This document shows, piece by piece, positions 6,297 to 11,033 of a DNA stretch of 11,738 nt. The stretch lies in assembly GCA_001776335.1 (NCBI GenBank), contig MFAZ01000009.1, forward strand, positions 1-11,738, read 5' to 3'. The notes under the pieces were generated by a model. It ran no database searches. It saw only the letters and a program-made list of their open reading frames with translations, and was not told the origin of the DNA. Both the position numbers and the translations under genes were made by a program. Source of the DNA: Candidatus Curtissbacteria bacterium RIFCSPHIGHO2_01_FULL_41_11. Its GTDB lineage: Bacteria; Patescibacteriota; Microgenomatia; Curtissbacterales; GWA2-41-24. Position 1 is the stretch's first letter. Each line of letters starts with the position of its first letter.

Positions 6297-6806
6297 GTGA
6301 CAGACCTTCAAAAAGAATCAACGCAGACTCCCAATTCCCAAGAAGGAGAAACGGCTCCTAGGGAGACTAGACAATCCTACGAATTTATGAGGAGAGCATA
6401 TTTCTGGGCATTCGACTTTTGGATAAAAACTTTGCCAAAACACGAAAGAGTAGTATCAATAAATGTGGAGGAAATCAGAGATACGCCCGAGATTTTAGTT
6501 GAGAAGGCTGCGGATTATGAATTCGTTGATACAGTTTTTCCAGGTCTCATGAAAAAAAATCGAGAGCAATTTCCAGAGAACAAGGAATATGATTTAAATA
6601 GGTTAAACTATCATGAATTGAGATTCATGGCAAAAAACCTGGAAGGCCAATACCCAGATCTTGCAGAACCATTTTTAAAAGCCGCCGAAACCAAAAGACC
6701 TAAACAACCATCATTTTACGAGGTTAAACCACCTGTACCAAGAGACGAACTCCTAATAGACGTATTTATTTCTGAAGTCCAAAAACGAAGAGATCTAAGA
6801 AAATGA
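6297..6806 (+). CDS. uncharacterised 169-residue protein after dnaK
   Basis: No family recognised. The first 25 residues are polar and probably disordered (TDLQKESTQTPNSQEGE). An aromatic segment follows (EFMRRAYFWAFDFWIKTLPK, about 29-48), too interrupted by charge to be a clear membrane helix, then a mixed helical region with LNRLNYHELRFMAKNLEGQYPDLAEPFLKAAE and a C-terminal helix (LLIDVFISEVQKRRDLRK). The start is GTG, 4 bp after the dnaK stop, without an obvious Shine-Dalgarno; the ATG at 6387 is a possible alternative that would remove the disordered lead. It overlaps the next gene by 4 bp (ATGA), so it is translated as part of the operon. Confidence 0.65.
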   Translation: MTDLQKESTQTPNSQEGETAPRETRQSYEFMRRAYFWAFDFWIKTLPKHERVVSINVEEIRDTPEILVEKAADYEFVDTVFPGLMKKNREQFPENKEYDLNRLNYHELRFMAKNLEGQYPDLAEPFLKAAETKRPKQPSFYEVKPPVPRDELLIDVFISEVQKRRDLRK

Positions 6807-7219
6807 AACCTATAAAAACCGATCTTTTTACACTCTGCGATTACGCAACAGTTTCCCGTGAACAAAAACTTTCGGTAATCGGAATTTTTGACCAGTTTTT
6901 TGTGGCAAATGTACCTACCAATTGGCCGAAAATGTTCCTGGTGGCTGTGGTTTCCGGCGAACCGAATCAGGAATATCCGATCACGCTAAAAATAATCCCT
7001 CCGGCAAAAACCGAACAGCAATTTCCGGACAAAGATCTACAGGTTACTCTTGGCAACAATGGCAGGGCTAATCTGATTACGGAGCTGGTTAATTTTCCGC
7101 TCCCAATCCCCGGAGTTTATAAAGTCCAAATCCTAAGCGAAAAAAGCAAAATATCCGAACTTGAATTTAAGGTAAACAAAACCACAGCAACCTACGACGG
7201 CAACAAAGTCGTCAACTAG
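6803..7219 (+). CDS. DUF6941-like small beta protein
   Basis: A 138-residue protein whose beginning (TLCDYATVSREQKLSVIGIFDQF, about 10-32) matches my memory of the DUF6941 group, small proteins of unknown function that start with a CDYA...GKLS.IGIFD block. The rest alternates hydrophobic and polar residues in short strands (MFLVAVVSG, PITLKIIPP, VYKVQILSE, ELEFKVN), consistent with a beta-sandwich. No signal peptide. The ATG overlaps the stop of the previous gene (ATGA), so the two are probably translationally coupled. Operon position between dnaK and dnaJ suggests co-expression under stress; its biochemical role is not known. Confidence 0.75.
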   Translation: MKPIKTDLFTLCDYATVSREQKLSVIGIFDQFFVANVPTNWPKMFLVAVVSGEPNQEYPITLKIIPPAKTEQQFPDKDLQVTLGNNGRANLITELVNFPLPIPGVYKVQILSEKSKISELEFKVNKTTATYDGNKVVN

Positions 7220-7222
7220 CGA

Positions 7223-7228
7223 TATAAT
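7223..7228 (+). promoter_or_regulatory. -10 box before the displaced dnaJ start
   Basis: A perfect TATAAT just after the stop of the upstream gene, ending 9 bases before the ATG at 7238. That is the same spacing as at the leaderless-type promoters of this window. No convincing -35 is visible 17 bases upstream, so activity is uncertain. Confidence 0.4.
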
Positions 7229-7236
7229 ATATTCCC

Positions 7237-7344
7237 TATGAAAAAAGACTTAGCCCCGCAGTTACCAAAATTTTGTCAAAATTAACAAAATAAAATTTAG
7301 GTAACGAGGAGCGCAGGCTTTCTGAATTAATATGAAAAAAGACT
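7237..7344 (+). repeat. 14-bp direct repeat flanking an 80-bp hairpin-containing segment
   Basis: TATGAAAAAAGACT occurs at 7237-7250 and again at 7331-7344, where it contains the dnaJ start codon. The 80 bp between hold a strong inverted repeat, GTTACCAAAATTTT (7261-7274) against AAAATTTAGGTAAC (7292-7305), 13 of 14 pairs. Outside it AGCC (7252-7255) and GGCT (7316-7319) also pair. The arrangement looks like a miniature insertion with duplicated target, but an ordinary local duplication cannot be excluded. No transposase is encoded. Confidence 0.6.
7238..7285 (+). CDS. possible 15-residue upstream peptide (relic dnaJ start)
   Basis: ATG at 7238 opens a short frame, MKKDLAPQLPKFCQN, ending at TAA (7283-7285). 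Its first four residues equal the start of DnaJ (MKKD) because of the direct repeat. With a TATAAT 9 bases upstream it has the layout of a leaderless gene. It may be a leader peptide, or simply the remains of the original dnaJ start. Confidence 0.2.
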   Translation: MKKDLAPQLPKFCQN

Positions 7345-8171
7345 ACTATGAAGTTCTTGGTGTATCTAAAAATGCCGGTGCAGACGAGCTCAAAAAGGCG
7401 TACCGCACTCAGGCCCGAAAATATCACCCCGATATAAATAAAGAACCGGGTTCCGAAAACAAGTTTAAAGAGATAAACGAAGCTTATCAGGTACTTTCTG
7501 ATCCTCAAAAGAAGAGTGCCTATGATCAATTTGGGCATAGTGCATTTGAACCTGGAGGCGGGGGATTCGGCGGTGCACAAGGCGCCCCTGGCGGGGGATT
7601 TAGAACCTATACCTGGTCCGGCGGACAGGGCGATTTTGACTTCGGAGGATTTTCTGATCCTTTTGATATTTTCGAAGCATTTTTCGGTGGCCAATCTCCT
7701 TTTGGCAGGCAAGCAAGACTTCCTCGTTATGCTATCAAACTAGATTTCATGGAAGCGGTCCATGGTGTCCAGAAAGAAATCGAGGTAGAAGGTAAAAGAC
7801 AAAAAATTAAAATCCCCGCTGGCGTTGACGATGGCAGCGAAATTCGTTTTCAAAACTTCATTATTGTTTGTGAAGTTAACCAGCATCCCAAATTTAAAAG
7901 AAGGGGCTTCGACATAATAACCGAACACGAAATAACCTTCTCCCAGGCAGCATTGGGTTCTGTAGCCGACATAGAAACAGTAGACGGCAAAGTAACTATT
8001 AGAATTCCTGCAGGCACACAGCCGGGCACGCAAATTCGCCTAAGAGGTAAAGGTGTTAAAAGAGCATCCGGTCATGGTCAGGGCGATCACTATGTGATAG
8101 TTCGTCTGAATGTGCCGACAAAACTCAATAGGCACCAAAGAGATCTCCTTGAAGAGTTGGAGAACTCGTAA
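7332..8171 (+). CDS. dnaJ: DnaJ-family Hsp40 cochaperone without zinc finger
   Basis: A 279-residue J-domain protein that stimulates DnaK ATPase and delivers substrates. The J domain (about 3-70) includes YHPDIN with the essential HPD at 32-34. A Gly/Phe-rich linker (about 73-125) follows, then two beta-rich C-terminal substrate domains (about 130-275) with KIKIPAGVDDGSEIRF, VTIRIPAGTQPGTQIRLRGKG and GDHYVIVRLNVPTKL. The four CxxCxGxG zinc motifs of classical DnaJ are absent; the only cysteine is in IIVCEV. It is therefore a class B, CbpA-like protein, acting as the apparent DnaJ of this operon. The ATG has no usable Shine-Dalgarno: GAGGAG at 7306-7311 is 20 bases away. Downstream of the other cluster genes by 112 bp. 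Confidence 0.93.
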   Translation: MKKDYYEVLGVSKNAGADELKKAYRTQARKYHPDINKEPGSENKFKEINEAYQVLSDPQKKSAYDQFGHSAFEPGGGGFGGAQGAPGGGFRTYTWSGGQGDFDFGGFSDPFDIFEAFFGGQSPFGRQARLPRYAIKLDFMEAVHGVQKEIEVEGKRQKIKIPAGVDDGSEIRFQNFIIVCEVNQHPKFKRRGFDIITEHEITFSQAALGSVADIETVDGKVTIRIPAGTQPGTQIRLRGKGVKRASGHGQGDHYVIVRLNVPTKLNRHQRDLLEELENS

Positions 8172-8173
8172 AT

Positions 8174-8213
8174 CCCCAAGCAAAGCCGAGTCAGACTCGG
8201 CGATGTCGAAGGA
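8174..8213 (+). repeat. interrupted dispersed repeat with GC-rich hairpin after dnaJ
   Basis: CCCCAAGCAAAG (8174-8185) and TCGAAGGA (8206-8213) match the two halves of the dispersed repeat, separated by 20 extra bases. These help form a perfect GC-rich stem, GCCGAGT (8185-8191), loop CAG, ACTCGGC (8195-8201). It lies 14 bases after the dnaJ stop and may protect or define the 3' end of the operon mRNA; no T-run follows, so it is not a canonical intrinsic terminator. Confidence 0.6.
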
Positions 8214-8248
8214 TTGAAGAACTCGAAGAAACTTTCTTAATTAATTTT

Positions 8249-8467
8249 CTAAATCCTTGTCGTAATACGCACTTCGGATTTCTGAGGATCTAGTGCAAAC
8301 TCTGGACGTTGTGACACAGGAATGTCGTTCGCCACAGTTCTGTAATAAGCCTCAACAGACTTTGTCGCGGCTGTACTATCAGCGGGTTGTTCAACTCTAG
8401 TTGGCCAGCCTACTTTCTGTTCTGGCCAGCCTACTTTCTGTCTAATACTTGCTAAAAATTCCTTCAT
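8249..8467 (-). CDS. uncharacterised 72-residue protein with internal repeat
   Basis: No family recognised. The short soluble product begins with an amphipathic segment (MKEFLASIR), then two copies of the heptad QKVGWPx (residues 10-23), a polar linker (about 24-40) and a C-terminal part, VEAYYRTVANDIPVSQRPEF, ending KSEVRITTRI. A textbook promoter 8 bases upstream of the ATG supports expression. Length, composition and lack of a known domain leave its function open. It is divergent from the aldo/keto reductase with 80 bp between start codons. Its 3' end faces the end of the heat-shock cluster. Confidence 0.55.
   Translation of the reverse strand: MKEFLASIRQKVGWPEQKVGWPTRVEQPADSTAATKSVEAYYRTVANDIPVSQRPEFALDPQKSEVRITTRI
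8402..8441. repeat. 21-bp tandem duplication
   Basis: TGGCCAGCCTACTTTCTGT occurs at 8402-8420 and 8423-8441, two exact 19-base copies in a 21-base unit. It keeps the reading frame of the minus-strand gene and encodes the doubled QKVGWP. The lack of divergence points to a recent event or to ongoing copy-number change. Confidence 0.85.
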
Positions 8468-8475
8468 TGCGCAAA

Positions 8476-8504
8476 ATTATGCTCCCTTAATGAGGCAAAG
8501 TCAA
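8476..8504 (-). promoter_or_regulatory. promoter of the 72-residue gene
   Basis: On the minus strand TTGACT (8504-8499), a 17-base spacer and CATAAT (8481-8476), ending 8 bases before the ATG at 8467. The transcript should start at or within a base or two of the ATG. Confidence 0.65.
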
Positions 8505-8529
8505 CCTTTTACTCTTGATAAGATACCAG

Positions 8530-8538
8530 TGCTAGAAT
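8530..8538 (+). promoter_or_regulatory. extended -10 promoter of the aldo/keto reductase
   Basis: TGCTAGAAT is an extended -10 (TGn plus TAGAAT), ending 9 bases before the ATG at 8548. No good -35 stands at the normal distance; TTGATA at 8515-8520 is too close for this -10 but would suit an alternative TATATC at 8538-8543. The leader would be about 0-3 bases. Confidence 0.5.
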
Positions 8539-8547
8539 ATATCTCCT

Positions 8548-9372
8548 ATGGAGTTTAAAACAATCTCCGGAATAGAAATTCCCGTTCTCGGGCTTGGCAC
8601 CTGGCACATGGGCGGCGATATGTCGCCGGATTATTCTGAAGACGAAAAATACATCCGTGCTATCAAGTACGCCATTTCCAAAGGAATAACCCACATCGAC
8701 ACCGCCGAAATTTACAGCGGAGGACATGCGGAAGAACTGGTAGGTGAGGCTATCCGCCAGCCGGCGGAAAAAACACACGACCGCAAAGAGCTCTTTATCA
8801 CTTCAAAAGTCTGGCCTTCTCATCTTTCTTACAACAAAATTCTTGAAGCCTGCGAAAACAGCCTCCGTCGCCTGGGAACAGACTATATCGATCTTTACCT
8901 AATCCATTGGCCCAACCCTCTGGCTTCGATGAAAAACGCCATGGCAGCTATGGGCGAACTGGTCAAAAATAAAAAAATTCGCAACATCGGCGTTTCCAAT
9001 TTTTCAATCCGCCAGCTCGCGAATGCACAAAAATATACAAAAAACAAAATAATCACTAATCAGGTTAAATATAGTCTTGCAAGTCGTAACCCTGAACGTG
9101 GGCTTCTGGAGTATTGCCAAAAAGAAGACATTTTCTTAACCGCTTACACCCCGCTTGCCAAAGGAACATTGAAAAGGTCAAAAATTTTGGAAAATGTCGG
9201 TAAAAAATACGGCAAAACGCCAATTCAGGTTGCCATTCGCTGGCTTATCGAAAAGCCAAACGTAATCACCATTCCCAAAGCATCATCAAAAGAACACATC
9301 GACGAAATTCTCGGATCATTGGGCTGGAAATTGAAAAAAGTGGATCAGGAATATTTATCTCAACAGTTCTAA
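8548..9372 (+). CDS. aldo/keto reductase
   Basis: A 274-residue cytoplasmic NAD(P)H-dependent oxidoreductase of the AKR superfamily, a TIM barrel reducing aldehydes or ketones to alcohols. The catalytic tetrad is complete: Asp51 and Tyr56 in HIDTAEIY, Lys87 in TSKVW and His120 in LIHWP. The family signature GVSNFS follows, then the cofactor-binding end with IPKASSKEHIDEI. Length agrees with bacterial 2,5-diketo-gluconate-reductase-like members (about 270-280). The substrate cannot be told from sequence. It has its own promoter and no Shine-Dalgarno. It is convergent with the membrane glycosyltransferase, with 39 bp between stop codons and no clear terminator there. Confidence 0.95.
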   Translation: MEFKTISGIEIPVLGLGTWHMGGDMSPDYSEDEKYIRAIKYAISKGITHIDTAEIYSGGHAEELVGEAIRQPAEKTHDRKELFITSKVWPSHLSYNKILEACENSLRRLGTDYIDLYLIHWPNPLASMKNAMAAMGELVKNKKIRNIGVSNFSIRQLANAQKYTKNKIITNQVKYSLASRNPERGLLEYCQKEDIFLTAYTPLAKGTLKRSKILENVGKKYGKTPIQVAIRWLIEKPNVITIPKASSKEHIDEILGSLGWKLKKVDQEYLSQQF

Positions 9373-9411
9373 CTTTTACTTTCCCGTCATCATTCTGCGA
9401 AAGCAAACATG

Positions 9412-10908
9412 CTAAGTTTTCCTAAAATTTTCTCTCAAAAACTTCCACAAATCCCCTTTTCCCGGCGGTTTTTTAATAAACCATTCTTCCATCCCGCGAT
9501 AAACCGTTTCCGTGGATGAATTGGAAAATGCAGGCCCCTCCCCCACATATTCTTCAGGCAAAAGCTCGTGCCACTCAACTGATCCGTCCGGTGCCTCACA
9601 TGTGCCAACTTTCACTCCGTCTAATGTATTTCGCCCGTCCGTATACATAGAAAGAGCGATTGGATGGCTTACTCTCGTCCCATTAAAAATACAGCCGTAG
9701 ATATCAAATTTACTATTCGGATATCTTGCGTAAATATCTGCTTTAGTCGAAGTTATCAGCGGATATGAGATCTCGACATTTTTAATATTATTGGCTGATT
9801 GATTGACCGTAAAAACAAAAATAACTGTCAAAAGGACAATCCCCAAAATTTTTTGTAACTTTAATAACTCACGCGTCACAAAGGCAGTAAGTACGATTAC
9901 CGAAGGATGGGCAAAAAGGCTGTAATAATAAAATCGTTCGCCACGGTAATACCGGAACAAAATTACTTCAAACAGAAAAGTTATTGCGACCAGGTAAAAA
10001 GCCTTGTTCTTCTCCCAGTTTCTAAGTTTTAATACTCCAAAGACCGCAACCAAGCCAATAAATAAACCACCGATATATTTCGAGCCGCCGACTATTTCCG
10101 CCCAAGTTTGTGGCCAATAAAACCCCGCATAGGTCAGCCAACGATTGGGAACCCAGATTTTGTATTGGTCTACCAACAAATAGACCGCCAAGCTTACGGA
10201 GTTATACCAATTATGTTGCCAGTCCCACCAAATTAAAGGCAAAAAGGGGATTGCAAAACCAACAAAAGATAAAGTTAAAGAATTAAATAGGGTAAAAAAT
10301 TTTGGTTTGGATAAAAAGAGCGAAATAAGTGCTGCAAACAAAATAGGCAATATTAAAACGCTTTGAAAGTGAATCGAAATAGACAGACCGACAACAAAAC
10401 TCAAAATAAAAAGAAAAAGCACTCGGCGCCTTTTAGAAAATTTAATTAGAAAAACCAAGCTCAGTGCAACCAAAATTGGAATAAGTGCCGGGCTCCAAAC
10501 GGAAAACGAATTATTTATTTGAGCAGTAGAAATTGCGGCAAAAAAAGCGGCAAGTAACCCGGTCCACCTGTCTCCGACCTCTCTTCCAATCCAAAACATC
10601 AAATAAACAAAAACAAGAGACAGAACCGTCATCAGATACCAATGAGTTAAAAATCCCAGTGGAAATATCGTAAAAATCATAAAGATCCAGAAATACCACG
10701 GTCCATAGAAAAACGGACCTGCGGAAGAAAAAGGCCCAACCTGAGGAATCTTAAGATTATCAAAAGCATACCTCACAACCTGCAGCTCCCAGGCATTATC
10801 GGCATGCACATTCACTCGGCCAAAATAATTGTATGTTCGGAAAAAGACAGCAGATACAATTACCAGCAGAATTAAAAGAAAAAACAGCGGGCTTTTTTTC
10901 AGATTCAT
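9412..10908 (-). CDS. GT-C type membrane glycosyltransferase (ArnT/PMT-like, GT39-like)
   Basis: A 498-residue polytopic membrane protein. An N-terminal membrane helix (about 8-24) leads to an external loop with Asp38 in HADNAWE, the position of the catalytic acidic residue in GT-C enzymes such as ArnT and protein O-mannosyltransferases. Roughly ten further hydrophobic helices run to about residue 369, including FFYGPWYFWIFMIF and VYLMFWIGREVGDRWTG, followed by a soluble tail of about 130 residues with two cysteines (YGCIF, GTCEA) that could pair outside the membrane. Members move a sugar from a polyprenyl-phosphate carrier onto lipid, protein or polysaccharide; the acceptor is not predictable here. 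A GTG at 10911 directly precedes the ATG; the ATG is preferred. Not operonic with its neighbours; it is divergent from nusA. Confidence 0.85.
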   Translation of the reverse strand: MNLKKSPLFFLLILLVIVSAVFFRTYNYFGRVNVHADNAWELQVVRYAFDNLKIPQVGPFSSAGPFFYGPWYFWIFMIFTIFPLGFLTHWYLMTVLSLVFVYLMFWIGREVGDRWTGLLAAFFAAISTAQINNSFSVWSPALIPILVALSLVFLIKFSKRRRVLFLFILSFVVGLSISIHFQSVLILPILFAALISLFLSKPKFFTLFNSLTLSFVGFAIPFLPLIWWDWQHNWYNSVSLAVYLLVDQYKIWVPNRWLTYAGFYWPQTWAEIVGGSKYIGGLFIGLVAVFGVLKLRNWEKNKAFYLVAITFLFEVILFRYYRGERFYYYSLFAHPSVIVLTAFVTRELLKLQKILGIVLLTVIFVFTVNQSANNIKNVEISYPLITSTKADIYARYPNSKFDIYGCIFNGTRVSHPIALSMYTDGRNTLDGVKVGTCEAPDGSVEWHELLPEEYVGEGPAFSNSSTETVYRGMEEWFIKKPPGKGDLWKFLRENFRKT

Positions 10909-10920
10909 CACGGCTGACTA

Positions 10921-10926
10921 AGTATA
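10921..10926 (-). promoter_or_regulatory. -10 box of the glycosyltransferase gene
   Basis: TATACT on the minus strand, ending 12 bases before the ATG at 10908. No acceptable -35 is seen: the 17-base position falls in the G-run complementary to the C-tract at 10945-10952. Assignment rests on the box and on its spacing. Confidence 0.4.
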
Positions 10927-10937
10927 ACCGATTTAGG

Positions 10938-10966
10938 TTGACTACCCCCCCCTATTTTGTTAGAAT
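10938..10966 (+). promoter_or_regulatory. nusA promoter with C8 spacer tract
   Basis: TTGACT (10938-10943), a 17-base spacer and TAGAAT (10961-10966). The spacer holds eight consecutive C residues (10945-10952). Transcription should start near 10973, giving a leader of about 60 bases, in contrast to the leaderless layout of the other promoters here. Confidence 0.7.
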
Positions 10967-10991
10967 CTGCATAGATTTTGGGTACTCAACC

Positions 10992-11015
10992 ATGAGGCGC
11001 GTATGCGCCTTTTAA
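10992..11015 (+). CDS. possible 7-residue nusA leader peptide
   Basis: ATG AGG CGC and so on encodes MRRVCAF and ends at TAA (11013-11015). The frame coincides with the hairpin at 10995-11010, so a ribosome on it would prevent the hairpin forming. No clear Shine-Dalgarno precedes it. May be coincidence. Confidence 0.2.
   Translation: MRRVCAF
10995..11013 (+). terminator. terminator-like hairpin (attenuator) in the nusA leader
   Basis: AGGCGC (10995-11000), loop GTAT, GCGCCT (11005-11010), followed by further T residues (four Ts at 11010-11013). The perfect 6-bp, mostly G-C stem plus a short U-run resembles a weak intrinsic terminator about 20 bases into the transcript. The U-run is short, so partial readthrough is expected. 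Confidence 0.5.
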
Positions 11016-11022
11016 AGTATTT

Positions 11023-11028
11023 AGGAGG
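11023..11028 (+). promoter_or_regulatory. nusA Shine-Dalgarno
   Basis: AGGAGG, 5 bases before a TTG. This consensus site and the match of the following frame to NusA fix the unusual TTG start. Confidence 0.85.
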
Positions 11029-11033
11029 AAAAT

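Noticed and set aside
7306..7311. GAGGAG as the dnaJ Shine-Dalgarno.
   Set aside because: It lies 20 bases from the ATG at 7332, too far for normal pairing, and no other in-frame start fits it.
7236..7712. 158-residue minus-strand frame across the dnaJ 5' end.
   Set aside because: Antisense to the J domain and Gly/Phe region, and it runs over the direct-repeat structure; no family resemblance.
8185..8201. Intrinsic terminator after dnaJ.
   Set aside because: The stem is strong but is followed by GATGTCGAAGG, not a T-run; kept only as a repeat-derived hairpin.
9373..9411. Bidirectional terminator between the convergent aldo/keto reductase and glycosyltransferase genes.
   Set aside because: No inverted repeat of useful length is visible in the 39 bp.
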